This document shows positions 1 to 9,351 of a stretch of DNA of 64,000 nucleotides, one piece after another. The notes beneath the pieces are model-generated. The model saw only the letters and a list, made by a program, of their open reading frames with translations. It was not told the DNA's origin and did not search any database. The position numbers and the translations under genes are program-made. How positions within the stretch are numbered: position 1 is the stretch's first letter; each line of letters opens with the position of its first letter. The DNA is taken from assembly GCF_963678195.1 (NCBI RefSeq), contig NZ_OY782759.1:1798001-1862000 (forward strand). Direction: 5' to 3'. This DNA is from an uncultured Hyphomonas sp. GTDB taxonomy: Bacteria > Pseudomonadota > Alphaproteobacteria > Caulobacterales > Hyphomonadaceae.

Positions 1-308
1 ACGGGGCTGGCGGCCAGTTTTCCCGAGTATCCGCGTTTGGCTTCCGATGCGGTCGATGCGGCGCGCCGGATGGCGGCGAGGGACAGTTCGGAGGCATAGC
101 CGGACCCCTGGGCCTCACCCGCCACAACCCTCAGGCCGAACCCCTGGTCTGTGTCGAATGCGGCAGACTTCAGGCGGCCGTCGTCAAAGACAAAGCTCTC
201 CGACCGGGAGCGTTCGACGTAAAGGTCACCGTCATCGCCGCCGCGGACGGCTTCAGCAAGAATGTCGGTGGCCTGGCGGAGATCGAAGGGCAGGGCGTTT
301 TCAGTCAT
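1..308 (-). CDS. tldD: TldD metalloprotease, N-terminal part (cut by window edge)
   Basis: The minus strand is open from an ATG at 308 to the window edge and gives the first 102 residues of a protein starting MTENALPFDL. The stretch DLYVERSRSESFVFDDGRLK (about 29-48), followed by a DQGFGLRVV segment, is the N-terminal signature of TldD. TldD pairs with TldE/PmbA as a zinc metalloprotease that processes modified peptides and degrades some antitoxins. The catalytic HExxxH lies in the missing part. It follows the TPR gene on the same strand after 86 bases. Family assignment is firm, but whether the gene is intact cannot be seen. Confidence 0.85.
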   Translation of the reverse strand, partial: MTENALPFDLRQATDILAEAVRGGDDGDLYVERSRSESFVFDDGRLKSAAFDTDQGFGLRVVAGEAQGSGYASELSLAAIRRAASTASEAKRGYSGKLAASP

Positions 309-394
309 CTACACTAGATGCGCGCCCGTGGCGTGAGCGGCAAGAGGCTTACGTGTGGATTCCGCTACAACCTGAACAGCGCGGGGGCTGTCGC

Positions 395-946
395 TCAGTT
401 GCTCACCGTGAAGCGTGTCAGCTGCCATTTGGCGCGTTCGAACTCCGGATTGAGTTCCACGGCTTTCTGGAAATCCATATAGGCCCCGGCGAGGTCTCCG
501 GTGTTTTCGCGGGCGATGGCGCGATTGTAGTAGGCTGCGTAGAGCTCTTCGCTGTCCAGTTCGATGGCCCTATCCAGCGAGACCAGGGCTGAGTCGAAAT
601 CCTTCAGGAAAATGTAGGCGGCGCCTTCGTTCAGCCAGATGGCCCCGAATTCGGGTTTCATGTTCTTGGCCTTCTCATAGTCAGACAGTGCGCCGTCATA
701 GTCACCACTGCGCATGCGCAGCACGCCGCGATTCGTATAGGTGGCTGCCCGGTTTCCCATTTTCATGAGCTCGGACTCGATCGCCTTGGTGCAGATACGC
801 TCGCCTTCCTGGTTGGAAACCCGACCATACAGGGCAGCTTCATAGCAATCACGGGCGATTCCGCCGCCGATCACGGATACCTGAGCGGATGCTGCGGGTG
901 TCGCAATGGCGGCAAAACTGGCAGCGAGCAGGGCTGTGCGGATCAT
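395..946 (-). CDS. secreted tetratricopeptide repeat protein
   Basis: This 183-residue protein has an N-terminal signal peptide (cleavage probably after ASA, near residue 21) and then about three TPR units from roughly residue 65 to 175. Typical TPR positions are visible, such as YTNRGVLRMRSGDYDGALSDY and YYNRAIARENTGDLAGAYMD. It should act as a periplasmic protein-protein scaffold; the partner is unknown. Two cysteines (CYEA, ICTK) sit in the mature N-terminal region and may form a disulfide. It is transcribed divergently from coxB across a 159-base intergenic region. Confidence 0.8.
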   Translation of the reverse strand: MIRTALLAASFAAIATPAASAQVSVIGGGIARDCYEAALYGRVSNQEGERICTKAIESELMKMGNRAATYTNRGVLRMRSGDYDGALSDYEKAKNMKPEFGAIWLNEGAAYIFLKDFDSALVSLDRAIELDSEELYAAYYNRAIARENTGDLAGAYMDFQKAVELNPEFERAKWQLTRFTVSN

Positions 947-1105
947 TCTGGCCTCCGGAAAACGGGAACTCCTGACGACAATTTACCATCATTGCGGCGA
1001 GACGACGACAGGCTGCGACAATATTGAACGCGGAAAGAGGTAGGTTGCGGTAAATACGTATTGTAGATACAGGGACAGAGATTCCAACGAGACGAGGATT
1101 CCTTC

Positions 1106-2071
1106 GTGCGACACCTACTTGCCGCTCTCAGCGCAGCGTTGTTCGCCGCTCCGGCTTTTGCTGCCATTCCGCGCGATGGCGCGCTGGGTATGCAACCCGC
1201 CGCGACGCGCATTGCCGAGCGTATCCATCACTTCCACACTTTCCTGCTGTGGATCATTATTCCGATTACGATTTTCGTTCTGATCCTGCTGCTTTGGGTC
1301 ATCGTCCGGCATAATTCCCGTGCCAACCCGACACCACGCAAGTTCAGCCACAATACGCTGATCGAGGTGATCTGGACCGTCGTGCCGGCGCTGATCCTGG
1401 TTGGGATCGCAAGCCAGTCCTTCCCGAACCTCTACTATCAGGATGTTCCGCCGAACCTCGAGAAGGTTCAGGACAAGGCCAACCAGCTGCTCGCCGATGG
1501 CAAATCGGCTGAATACGAGCGCTTCACGAAAGAATACAATCCTGAAGCGGCTGCGCAGGGGTTCGTGAACGTCAAGGCGCAAGGCAACCAGTGGAACTGG
1601 ACCTATACCTATCCGGACATCACCGATGACGCCGGCTACCCGTTGGAGTTTGTGTCGAACCCGCTTCAGGTTGGTCTGTCGACCGATTCCAAAGTAGGCC
1701 CTCGCAATCTGGCCGTCGATTATCCGATGGTTGTGCCTGTTGGACGTTACGTCCGTTACTACACGGCTGCGGCTGATGTGATCCACTCGTTCGCCGTTCC
1801 GGCCTTCGGCATCAAGACCGATGCTGTTCCGGGGCGCCTGAACGAAGGTTGGTTCCTTGTGAAAGAGCCAGGCACCTATTACGGCCAGTGTTCGGAACTT
1901 TGCGGCGTGAACCATGCCTACATGCCGATCGAAGTCCGGGTTGTGCCGCAAGAACAATTCGACCGCTGGGCGGAGCTGATGCTCGCCGGCGACTATGATG
2001 CTGCAGCCGCTTCGGTGCAGACCATCGCTTCCGTAGAACCGGCGACCAAGTTCGCCGCGGTCACTGAATAA
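1106..2071 (+). CDS. coxB: cytochrome c oxidase subunit II
   Basis: Subunit II of the aa3-type oxidase takes electrons from cytochrome c through the CuA centre and passes them to subunit I. The 321-residue product has a signal peptide (1-20), two membrane spans (about 46-68 and 86-106) and a periplasmic cupredoxin domain. CuA ligands are all visible: H227, C262, E264, C266, H270 and M273 in [12 protein letters not shown]. The tryptophan-rich patch NQWNWTY (161-167) for cytochrome c contact is present. The start is GTG at 1106 with GACGAGGA just upstream. First gene of the oxidase operon. Confidence 0.96.
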   Translation: MRHLLAALSAALFAAPAFAAIPRDGALGMQPAATRIAERIHHFHTFLLWIIIPITIFVLILLLWVIVRHNSRANPTPRKFSHNTLIEVIWTVVPALILVGIASQSFPNLYYQDVPPNLEKVQDKANQLLADGKSAEYERFTKEYNPEAAAQGFVNVKAQGNQWNWTYTYPDITDDAGYPLEFVSNPLQVGLSTDSKVGPRNLAVDYPMVVPVGRYVRYYTAAADVIHSFAVPAFGIKTDAVPGRLNEGWFLVKEPGTYYGQCSELCGVNHAYMPIEVRVVPQEQFDRWAELMLAGDYDAAAASVQTIASVEPATKFAAVTE

Positions 2072-2094
2072 ACCGAGAGAGAAGAGTACGTCCC

Positions 2095-3765
2095 ATGCCC
2101 ATGGATGAAGTCGCCCTCGACCACGCCCACGATGATCACGACCACAAGCCTGGTTTCTTCACGCGTTGGCTGTTTTCCACCAACCACAAGGACATCGGTA
2201 CGCTGTACCTGATCTTCGCGATGATCGCGGGGATTGTGGGGTACACGCTTTCCGGCCTGATCCGCTGGGAACTTGCTGAGCCGGGTATCGGCGTGCTGAC
2301 GCGCTTCGTTGCAGGCGAAGGCGATGTGGCAATCCAGAATGCCAAACACTTCTACAACATGGTCATCACCTATCACGGCCTGATCATGATCTTCTTCATG
2401 GTCATGCCGGCCCTGATCGGTGGTTTCGGCAACTGGTTTGTGCCGCTGATGATCGGCGCGCCGGACATGGCGTTCCCGCGCATGAACAACATCTCGTTCT
2501 GGCTGACCGTTACTGCTTTCATTCTGGCCTGCATCTCGATGACGATCCCGGGCGGTTCTGCCGGAAATGGCTTTGCGGGCGGTTGGGTGCTCTATCCGCC
2601 GCTGTCCTCGACGACCGGCCACCCGGGGCCAGCCATGGACGTATTGATCCTGTCGCTTCACACGGCCGGTATCGCGTCGATCCTCGGTGCCATCAACTTC
2701 ATCGTGACCATCCTGAACATGCGCGCGCCGGGGATGACCCTGCACAAGATGCCGCTGTTCGCCTGGGGCGTTCTGGTAACGGCTGTCCTTCTGCTGCTGT
2801 CGCTGCCGGTGCTTGCCGCTGCGCTGACCATGCTGCTGACAGACCGGAATTTCGGGTCTCAGTTCTTCAACCCTGCGGGCGGTGGTGACCCGATCATGTT
2901 CCAGCACCTGTTCTGGTTCTTCGGTCACCCGGAAGTCTACATCATGATCCTGCCGGCCTTCGGCATCATCAGCCACATCGTGTCGACCTTCTCCAAGAAA
3001 CCGATCTTCGGTTATCTCGGCATGGCCTACGCCATGGTGTCGATCGGGGTCATCGGCTTCGTTGTGTGGGCGCACCACATGTACACGGTCGGGATGGATG
3101 TGGACCTGAAGGCATACTTCGTGGCCGCAACCATGGTCATCGCGGTGCCAACGGGCATCAAGATCTTCTCGTGGATCGCCACGATGTGGGGCGGCTCCAT
3201 CGAGTTCAAGGTTCCCATGCTCTGGGCCATCGGCTTCATCTTCCTGTTCACCGTCGGCGGTGTGACAGGGGTGGTGCTGGCCAATGCCGGTATCGACCAC
3301 TCGCTGCACGACACCTACTACGTGGTGGCTCACTTCCACTACGTGCTGTCGCTGGGCGCTGTGTTCGGCCTGTTCGCCGGCTGGTACTACTGGTTCGAGA
3401 AGATGTTCGGCATCAAGTACAATGGCTTCCTCGGCGGCCTGCACTTCTGGCTGATGTTCATCGGTTCGAACGTCCTGTTCTTCCCGCAGCACTTCCTGGG
3501 TCTGCAGGGCATGCCGCGCCGCTACATCGACTATGCCGACGGTTTTGCGACCTGGCACCACGTGTCGTCGATCGGCTACGCCATCACCATGGTTGCGACG
3601 CTGGTCTTCTTCATCGGCCTTGCTGAGGCGCTGATCCGCCGCCGTAAAGGTGTGGCAAATCCGTGGGGCGAAGGCGCCACGACGCTGGAATGGACGCTGC
3701 CGTCGCCGCCGCCGTTCCACCAGTACAATGAACTGCCGCACGTGACGGCGAAGGGCGGCCACTAG
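2095..3765 (+). CDS. coxA: cytochrome c oxidase subunit I
   Basis: This is the catalytic heme-copper subunit (556 residues, about 12 membrane helices) that reduces oxygen to water and pumps protons. Recognisable elements in order are the low-spin heme ligand region [15 protein letters not shown], the FGHPEVYI helix with the CuB histidine cross-linked to tyrosine and the D-channel glutamate, WAHHMYTVG with two CuB histidines, and [10 protein letters not shown] with the heme ligands. The N-terminus is histidine/aspartate-rich and cytoplasmic. It lies 23 bases after coxB. A long minus-strand open frame across it is a codon-bias shadow. Confidence 0.97.
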   Translation: MPMDEVALDHAHDDHDHKPGFFTRWLFSTNHKDIGTLYLIFAMIAGIVGYTLSGLIRWELAEPGIGVLTRFVAGEGDVAIQNAKHFYNMVITYHGLIMIFFMVMPALIGGFGNWFVPLMIGAPDMAFPRMNNISFWLTVTAFILACISMTIPGGSAGNGFAGGWVLYPPLSSTTGHPGPAMDVLILSLHTAGIASILGAINFIVTILNMRAPGMTLHKMPLFAWGVLVTAVLLLLSLPVLAAALTMLLTDRNFGSQFFNPAGGGDPIMFQHLFWFFGHPEVYIMILPAFGIISHIVSTFSKKPIFGYLGMAYAMVSIGVIGFVVWAHHMYTVGMDVDLKAYFVAATMVIAVPTGIKIFSWIATMWGGSIEFKVPMLWAIGFIFLFTVGGVTGVVLANAGIDHSLHDTYYVVAHFHYVLSLGAVFGLFAGWYYWFEKMFGIKYNGFLGGLHFWLMFIGSNVLFFPQHFLGLQGMPRRYIDYADGFATWHHVSSIGYAITMVATLVFFIGLAEALIRRRKGVANPWGEGATTLEWTLPSPPPFHQYNELPHVTAKGGH

Positions 3766-3795
3766 GCGCTCTCCGTCTGAACCACTCAATCGCAG

Positions 3796-3820
3796 CGGCC
3801 TCTCGTTCCACGGGAGGCCG
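3796..3820 (+). terminator. hairpin after coxA (attenuator-like)
   Basis: A 10-base stem (3796-3805 with 3811-3820, one G-T pair) and a five-base loop sit 30 bases after the coxA stop. It is followed by TTCGCTTTC, not a clean T run. It may partly terminate transcription or protect the coxBA mRNA 3' end, which would give more subunits I and II than assembly factors. Confidence 0.4.
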
Positions 3821-3858
3821 TTCGCTTTCGGAAGTCCCGGAAAGAAGGACCTGAACAC

Positions 3859-4263
3859 GTGAACATGCGCCTGCCCATCGTGATCGGCATGTATGCCTTC
3901 ATCGTGGTGTTCCTGCCGCGCAATCCGGCTGTGGACCGGATGTTCGACAAGGTCCGGACCATCGATCCGAATATCGCGATAACGGTCTCCGTTGTGGCCC
4001 TGATTGCCGGCGCCATCGGCTTGTGGCTCCTCTGGCGCCAGCCAAAAGGGCTGCTGCGCACCCGGCCCAGCCGCAAGCTGGTGATTGTGAATTCTGGGTT
4101 GGTCGGGATCGTGTTCGCAGGCATCTTCGACGTCATGCAGAAATTGTCTGGCGCCGCGACGGACCTCATCAGCCTGATCCTCGTGCCCATTGCTTTCATG
4201 ATTGCTGAAGGCACCTATCTCGCCCTCGAATGGCGCCTGAACCGCAAGTTTGATAAGGAATGA
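3859..4263 (+). CDS. unknown four-helix membrane protein inside the cox operon
   Basis: I do not recognise this 134-residue protein. It starts with GTG at 3859, preceded by a good GAAAGAAGGA ribosome site. It has four likely membrane segments (about 5-18, 37-57, 72-92, 99-120) with short loops, a positively charged loop RQPKGLLRTRPSRK (61-74) and a basic C-terminus. It carries no cysteine pair, histidine cluster or other metal motif. It lies between coxA and ctaB in the same direction, so a role in oxidase assembly or membrane insertion is possible, but only by position. Confidence 0.75.
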   Translation: MNMRLPIVIGMYAFIVVFLPRNPAVDRMFDKVRTIDPNIAITVSVVALIAGAIGLWLLWRQPKGLLRTRPSRKLVIVNSGLVGIVFAGIFDVMQKLSGAATDLISLILVPIAFMIAEGTYLALEWRLNRKFDKE

Positions 4264-4347
4264 GCCTGTCCTTGTTTGCGCCGCCCATATGTCGTGCTGA
4301 CAGCGGCCCCTTCAAACCCATACGATACTCAACCAACCGGACCTGAA

Positions 4348-5301
4348 ATGACCGACGCACCCGCCACTCCTGAAAAACGCTACGGCACTGCCGGTGATTA
4401 TGTGCAGCTGCTGAAGCCGCGCATCATGATGCTGGTGGTGTTTACGGCCGTGGCTGGCCTGATCGCGGCAACCGGCGTGACCGGCCAGACCATGCATCCC
4501 TTGATGGCCGCCATTGCGGTGCTGGCCGTGGCGCTTGGCTCCGGCGCGGCTGGTGCAATCAATATGTGGTACGATTCCGACATCGATCAGGTGATGACCC
4601 GGACGTCGACCCGGCCCATCCCGTCCGGCGCCGTACCGAGAGAAGAAGCGATCGCTTTGGGCATGATCATGAGCGGTGTTTCCGTGCTGCTCATGTGGCT
4701 CGCCTCCAACTGGCTTGCTGCCGGGCTGCTCGCGTTTTCCATCTTCTACTACGGCGTCATCTATACGATGTGGCTGAAGCGCTCGACCCCGCAGAACATC
4801 GTGATCGGTGGCGGGGCGGGGGCATTCCCTCCGGTGATCGGCTGGGCCGCCGTGACGGGAAACACACCGCTGGACGCGTGGATTCTATTTGCGATTACCT
4901 TCTTCTGGACGCCGCCGCATTTCTGGGCGCTCAGCCTGCTGGCGCATTCGGAATATGAAAAGGCCGGCGTGCCGATGCTGCCTGTCACGCATGGTGCGAA
5001 AGCAACCCGCCTGCAGATGCTGCTGTACACAATTGTCCTGGCCGCGATCTCCATGGCGCCTCTGGCAACAGGGCTTGGCGGGTGGATTTATGGCGTTGTG
5101 ACCGGCGCGCTCAACCTGGCCTTCCTGTATTACGCCTTCCGGGTCTGGCGTTCGCATGCCGGTGACAATGGCGCGCCGGGGGCTGACCAGAAGCTTGCGC
5201 GAAGCATGTTCCTGTTCTCGATCCTGTACCTGTTCCTGGTCTTTGCTGCTCTGATCGTGGAGCACGCTGCCGGGCTGCACTTTCCCGTGGGAGGCTTCTG
5301 A
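4348..5301 (+). CDS. ctaB: protoheme IX farnesyltransferase (heme O synthase)
   Basis: CtaB/COX10 adds a farnesyl group to protoheme to make heme O, the precursor of heme A for the oxidase. The product is a polytopic UbiA-family prenyltransferase of 317 residues. It shows the family motif NMWYDSDIDQVMTRTSTRP (first Asp-rich site) and YEKAGVPMLPVTHGA (second loop). The frame is open from a TTG at 4276, but similarity begins at MTDAPATPEKRYG, so I place the start at ATG 4348. Its stop overlaps the next start by one base (TGATG). Confidence 0.94.
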   Translation: MTDAPATPEKRYGTAGDYVQLLKPRIMMLVVFTAVAGLIAATGVTGQTMHPLMAAIAVLAVALGSGAAGAINMWYDSDIDQVMTRTSTRPIPSGAVPREEAIALGMIMSGVSVLLMWLASNWLAAGLLAFSIFYYGVIYTMWLKRSTPQNIVIGGGAGAFPPVIGWAAVTGNTPLDAWILFAITFFWTPPHFWALSLLAHSEYEKAGVPMLPVTHGAKATRLQMLLYTIVLAAISMAPLATGLGGWIYGVVTGALNLAFLYYAFRVWRSHAGDNGAPGADQKLARSMFLFSILYLFLVFAALIVEHAAGLHFPVGGF

Positions 5302-5639
5302 TGAGCGATGACGGCTTCAAGCCGGGCGAGGAGCATTTCCCGGAGCAGGCGCATCTGGACCCCGCCGCGCGTGCAGCCCAGAAGCGGCGCAATTTGTGGC
5401 TTGGCCTGGCCCTTTTGGGGTTTGTCTTCCTTGTGGGCCTGACCACCTTCGTCCGGCTCAGCAGTTCACAGGACAATCAGGCCAATTTTTACTACAACAT
5501 GAACCAGACCGGGCAGGAGGAGGCGCCGGAACTTCCGCCGGGCATGTCGCCGGAGCAAGCTGAACCGCCTTCGAACCTGTCCACTGAAACGGTCGTTCGC
5601 GAGGAAGTGGTCGTTGAAGAGGAGGCGCCCGAGCAATGA
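5301..5639 (+). CDS. CoxF-like small single-span oxidase-operon protein
   Basis: This 112-residue protein has a charged cytoplasmic N-terminus, a basic AQKRRN stop signal and one membrane helix (about 32-54, NLWLGLALLGFVFLVGLTTFV). A long acidic, proline-rich tail follows and ends in EEVVVEEEAPEQ. The position between ctaB and ctaG and the short helix-plus-basic-flank layout match CoxF-type small proteins in alphaproteobacteria. CoxF homologues normally end soon after the helix, so the roughly 55-residue acidic tail is unusual. Start overlaps the ctaB stop and its own stop overlaps ctaG (ATGA). Confidence 0.72.
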   Translation: MSDDGFKPGEEHFPEQAHLDPAARAAQKRRNLWLGLALLGFVFLVGLTTFVRLSSSQDNQANFYYNMNQTGQEEAPELPPGMSPEQAEPPSNLSTETVVREEVVVEEEAPEQ

Positions 5640-6214
5640 AGCTGTCCAATGCCAAGGTCGCGGGAATCTCGCTCACTGTATTTGCGGCGATGCTGGGGCT
5701 CGGTTTTTCTGCGGAGCCGCTCTATGGCACGTTCTGCCGGGTGACGGGCTATGGCGGGACCACGCGGATCGCGACATCCGCGCCGAAAGAGATTGTGGAT
5801 CAGACGATTACAGTCCGTTTTGATACGAATGTGGCGGATGTGCCATTGGAGTTCCGCCCGCTTCAGCGCTCTCAGGACGTGAAGATCGGCCAGCACGGCC
5901 TCGCTTTTTTTGAAGTCTCCAATCCGACCGATCAGGAGTTCCATGTAATTGCGGCCTATAATGTGACGCCGCACTATTCGGGAAAGTACTTCAATAAACT
6001 GGAGTGTTTCTGTTTCGACGAGCGGGTCATTGCCCCGCATGAAACCAAGAAGCTGCCTGTCGTTTACTTCATCTCTCCCGATATGGTGGACGACCATGTG
6101 GCCGACCAGCTGGAAACCATCACGCTTAGCTACACTTTCTATGAAAGTTCGAAATATAATGGTCCGAAAACTCAGGCGGCCTTAGGTGCGGCGAATTCAG
6201 CCACGGGCGGCTGA
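5636..6214 (+). CDS. ctaG: cytochrome c oxidase copper chaperone CtaG/Cox11
   Basis: CtaG delivers copper to the CuB site of subunit I. The 192-residue product has one N-terminal membrane anchor (about 9-28) and a periplasmic immunoglobulin-like domain. The copper-binding CFCF motif is present in NKLECFCFDE (about 121-130), together with EPLYGTFCRVTGYGG near the anchor, which carries the third conserved cysteine. Translation is coupled to the preceding gene by a four-base ATGA overlap. Confidence 0.95.
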   Translation: MKLSNAKVAGISLTVFAAMLGLGFSAEPLYGTFCRVTGYGGTTRIATSAPKEIVDQTITVRFDTNVADVPLEFRPLQRSQDVKIGQHGLAFFEVSNPTDQEFHVIAAYNVTPHYSGKYFNKLECFCFDERVIAPHETKKLPVVYFISPDMVDDHVADQLETITLSYTFYESSKYNGPKTQAALGAANSATGG

Positions 6215-6291
6215 AACTGTTGCACTTTTGGTGCGGAGCGGTCTAAACAGCTCAGAGATTCTAGGGATATAAATCAAGGGGTCCGCCAGAC

Positions 6292-7170
6292 ATGGCTCAC
6301 GGCGAAGTCAAACACGATTATCATCTGGTCAATCCGTCACCGTGGCCGCTGCTCGGCTCGATGTCGGTACTGGTTCTGGCGCTTGGCGGCGTCAATTACA
6401 TGAAGGGCCTTTTCGGCATGGAAAAGGGAACCGTGTGGCTTCTGGCCGTCGGTTTCGCCATGGTCGGCTGGGTCATGATTGGCTGGTGGCGCGAAGTCAT
6501 CAAGGAAGGCAAACATGGCGATCATACGCCGGTTGTGACGATCGGTCTGCGCTATGGCATGATCCTGTTCATCGCCTCTGAAGTGATGTTCTTCGTCGGC
6601 TGGTTCTGGAGCTTTTTTGAATTTGCCATCTATCACAGCGCGCGTGTCGGCGAGAACTGGGACGCGGCGAACCCGCTGTTCGCAGAGGCCCTGGCCAAGT
6701 TCGGCGACTGGCCGCCGGTTGGCGTCGAAACTTTTGACCCGTTCCACCTGCCGCTGATCAACACACTGATCCTGCTTCTCTCGGGCACGACCGTCACCTG
6801 GGCGCACCACGCGCTGCAGCATGACGACCGTTCCGGCGCCAAGCTGGGCCTGTTTGTCACAATCGTGCTCGGCATGGCCTTCACCGCGCTTCAGGTCTTT
6901 GAATACAGCCACGCACAGTTCAGCTTCGATGGCACCCTGTATGGCTCGGCCTTCTTCATGGCGACCGGCTTCCATGGTGCCCACGTTGTGATCGGGACCC
7001 TGTTCCTGATCGTCTGCCTGATCCGGATGCTCACAGGCGGCATGTCGGCAAAGAAACACCTCGGCTTCGAATTCGCAGCCTGGTACTGGCACTTCGTGGA
7101 TGTGGTCTGGCTGTTCCTGTTTGCCTTCGTTTACGTCACGCCGTACCTGGTTCTGGGTAACGGGCACTAG
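6292..7170 (+). CDS. coxC: cytochrome c oxidase subunit III
   Basis: Subunit III (292 residues, seven membrane helices) stabilises the active site and proton uptake of the aa3 oxidase. Family marks are FIASEVMFFVGWFWSFFEFA with the conserved glutamates, the TVTWAHHAL segment and the C-terminal AAWYWHFVDVVWLFLF. It begins 77 bases after ctaG, a longer gap than elsewhere in the operon, so an extra promoter is possible. A strong hairpin follows the stop. Confidence 0.96.
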   Translation: MAHGEVKHDYHLVNPSPWPLLGSMSVLVLALGGVNYMKGLFGMEKGTVWLLAVGFAMVGWVMIGWWREVIKEGKHGDHTPVVTIGLRYGMILFIASEVMFFVGWFWSFFEFAIYHSARVGENWDAANPLFAEALAKFGDWPPVGVETFDPFHLPLINTLILLLSGTTVTWAHHALQHDDRSGAKLGLFVTIVLGMAFTALQVFEYSHAQFSFDGTLYGSAFFMATGFHGAHVVIGTLFLIVCLIRMLTGGMSAKKHLGFEFAAWYWHFVDVVWLFLFAFVYVTPYLVLGNGH

Positions 7171-7200
7171 ACAACCGCGCATTCACGCGCTGACTTTCAG

Positions 7201-7240
7201 GGGCCCGCCGGCGCGCATTCGCCCGGCGGGCCCTGTTTAT
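7201..7240 (+). terminator. terminator-like hairpin after coxC
   Basis: A perfect 11-base GC stem (7201-7211 with 7223-7233) with an 11-base loop is followed by TGTTTATT. It stands between coxC and surf1, so it probably reduces but does not abolish read-through into surf1-thrC. Confidence 0.7.
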
Positions 7241-7278
7241 TCGGGCAGGGCCGTTCCCTGTGACTGAAAGGACCGACG

Positions 7279-7968
7279 ATGTCTTTCCGTCCGTATCCCG
7301 TCATGACAGTGCTGACGCTGATCAGTCTTGGGATCCTCATCTGGCTGGGCAACTGGCAATACGGCCGCTTCATTCAGAAGATGGAGATCGACAGGCAGAC
7401 ACCGGACTGGACTGTCCTGGACGGTGAGGTCGTTCCCGGCAGCGAAGTGCTGTCCTACTATTATGTTGAAGGCCAATCCGGATGGATGCGTGTCGTCGCG
7501 GTCGATACCGGTGATGACATCGTCTATACGCCGGTCGAGATTGTCCAGCAGATCGATCCGCCGGCAGTTTGCGATGGGGAAGGGTGCGCATCCGGCCGCT
7601 TGTCGGCGCGGGGCGTCTATAAGCCGCCGTTCAAACGAAATGCGTTTACGGCGCAGGACGATACGGCCAATCGCGTGTTCTATGTACTGGATCCGGGGAC
7701 ATACGCCTCCCTTTTGCCGACAGAGCTGGCGGCCCGTGTAAGAGCGGACGTGTTTGAGCCGGAAGTAATCCGCTTCGTTTCCGAGAATGGCCCGTATCTC
7801 ATCGACAATCCCTATGCGCGGCTGCGTCTGGACGATGAATTGCCGCCACAGAGGCATTTTGGTTATGCAATCACCTGGTGGGGGCTGGCCATCGCGCTGA
7901 TCGGCGTATATCTCGCCTTTCATTATCAGAAGGGACGCCTCAGGTTCCGGAACGAGGACAAATCGTGA
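7279..7968 (+). CDS. SURF1 family oxidase assembly protein
   Basis: SURF1/Shy1 helps insert heme A into subunit I. The 229-residue product has the family layout: an N-terminal helix (about 9-26) with LGNWQYGRF, the SURF1 family mark (canonical form LGxWQxxR), a periplasmic middle domain and a C-terminal helix with HFGYAITWWGLAIALIGVYL. The conserved RGVY (here ARGVYK) and NPYARLRLD pieces are visible. It is the last oxidase gene. Its stop overlaps the thrC start by four bases (GTGA). Confidence 0.9.
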   Translation: MSFRPYPVMTVLTLISLGILIWLGNWQYGRFIQKMEIDRQTPDWTVLDGEVVPGSEVLSYYYVEGQSGWMRVVAVDTGDDIVYTPVEIVQQIDPPAVCDGEGCASGRLSARGVYKPPFKRNAFTAQDDTANRVFYVLDPGTYASLLPTELAARVRADVFEPEVIRFVSENGPYLIDNPYARLRLDDELPPQRHFGYAITWWGLAIALIGVYLAFHYQKGRLRFRNEDKS

Positions 7969-9350
7969 AGTATATTTCTACCCGTGGGCAGGCGCCTTCG
8001 ACAGATTTTGCCGGTGCATGCCTTGCCGGTCTTGCGCCGGATGGCGGGCTCTATGTGCCAGAGACATTTCCGCAGATTGCGCCCCCGGCAAAGGGCGAGA
8101 CTTACGCTGAAGTCGCCGCGCGAATCCTCTCGGCCTTCACGGGTGACGCGATTCCGCTGGAGGACCTGAAACCGCTGTGCGAGCGCGCCTATGGCAGCTT
8201 CTCGCATCAGTGCGTCGCGCCGCTGACGCAGTGGCGGCAGGACGCCTGGCTGATGGAACTGCACCACGGCCCGACGCTGGCATTCAAGGACATCGCGATG
8301 CAGATCATCGCGCAGATCTATGATTACCTTCTGGGCAAGTCCGGCGAGCGCATGATGATTGTCTGCGCCACGTCTGGCGATACGGGCGGAGCGGCTGCTG
8401 CGGCATTTGCCGGTGCCAAGCAGACAGATCTGGTGATTCTCCATCCGCATGGCCGCATCTCTCCGGTGCAGCGCATGTTCATGACGACGACGGGCGCGGA
8501 CAATATCGTCAACCTCGCGCTCGATGGCGATTTCGATGATTGCCAGGCCATTGTGAAGGATATGTTCGGAGACCGGGAATTTGTGGACCGGGTGAACCTC
8601 TCCGGTGTCAACTCCATCAACTGGGCCCGGGTTGCTGCGCAGTCTGTTTACTATGCGACGGTTCAGGCTGCGCTCGGCGGCGCGCTTCGTTTTGTTGTTC
8701 CCAGCGGCAATATGGGCGATGCACTTGCTGGCTATGTTGCCGCCCGCTGCGGCTTGCTGAGTGGTGGGTTTGAAGCGGTCTGCGCGGTCAATGCGAATGA
8801 CGCTTTGGCGCGCCTGTTCAATACGGGCGTAATGTCCCGCGCATCTGCAGTGGCAACGCCTAGCCCGGCGATGGACATTTCGGTCCCTTCGAATTTCGAA
8901 CGCCTGTTGTTCGAGATGACTGGGCGGGATGCTGCAGCCGTCCGGAAAACATACGATACTTACAAACAGTCCGGCGAGGCGCCGCTGCCGCCAGAAGCCG
9001 TTTCCCGCCTGAAATGCTCCGGCCTGTCGGCAGCGTCTGTCAGCAATGACCAGACGATGAGCGAAATGAAGCAGTTCGAATCAGAGACCGGCTGGCAGAT
9101 CTGTCCGCATACGGCTGTTGGTACTTTCCATGCGCGCAGCCTGCCGGAGGCGGATGTGAAAACAGTCGTGCTGGCGACGGCCGCTGCAGCGAAGTTCCCA
9201 GAGACTGTGGAAGAGGCTACCGGACGAAAACCTGCGATGCCCGCCCGCGCCGAAGCGCTTTACCAGCGTGTAGAAGTCTTTGAGCAGACTGATGCCTCCA
9301 TCGCCACTGTGCGCGCACGCATCGAGCAGCATGCCGGGCGGAGCCGGTAA
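7965..9350 (+). CDS. thrC: threonine synthase
   Basis: This enzyme converts O-phospho-L-homoserine to threonine with pyridoxal phosphate. I choose GTG 7965 (MKYISTRGQAP), which overlaps the surf1 stop and has GAACGAGGA upstream; the open frame continues further up but without similarity. The 461-residue product has the PLP lysine K108 in HHGPTLAFKD and the phosphate loop VPSGNMGDALAGY. Linkage of thrC to the cox/surf1 genes is common in alphaproteobacteria. Confidence 0.96.
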   Translation: MKYISTRGQAPSTDFAGACLAGLAPDGGLYVPETFPQIAPPAKGETYAEVAARILSAFTGDAIPLEDLKPLCERAYGSFSHQCVAPLTQWRQDAWLMELHHGPTLAFKDIAMQIIAQIYDYLLGKSGERMMIVCATSGDTGGAAAAAFAGAKQTDLVILHPHGRISPVQRMFMTTTGADNIVNLALDGDFDDCQAIVKDMFGDREFVDRVNLSGVNSINWARVAAQSVYYATVQAALGGALRFVVPSGNMGDALAGYVAARCGLLSGGFEAVCAVNANDALARLFNTGVMSRASAVATPSPAMDISVPSNFERLLFEMTGRDAAAVRKTYDTYKQSGEAPLPPEAVSRLKCSGLSAASVSNDQTMSEMKQFESETGWQICPHTAVGTFHARSLPEADVKTVVLATAAAAKFPETVEEATGRKPAMPARAEALYQRVEVFEQTDASIATVRARIEQHAGRSR

Positions 9351-9351
9351 A

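Noticed and set aside
47..592. A 181-codon plus-strand open frame at the window start
   Set aside because: It crosses the tldD start and the TPR gene end on the other strand and has an arginine-rich composition without domains.
1993..3858. A 621-codon open frame on the minus strand across coxA
   Set aside because: It is exactly antisense to a complete, motif-rich coxA, has a histidine/arginine/aspartate-heavy composition with no domain, and is explained by high-GC codon bias.
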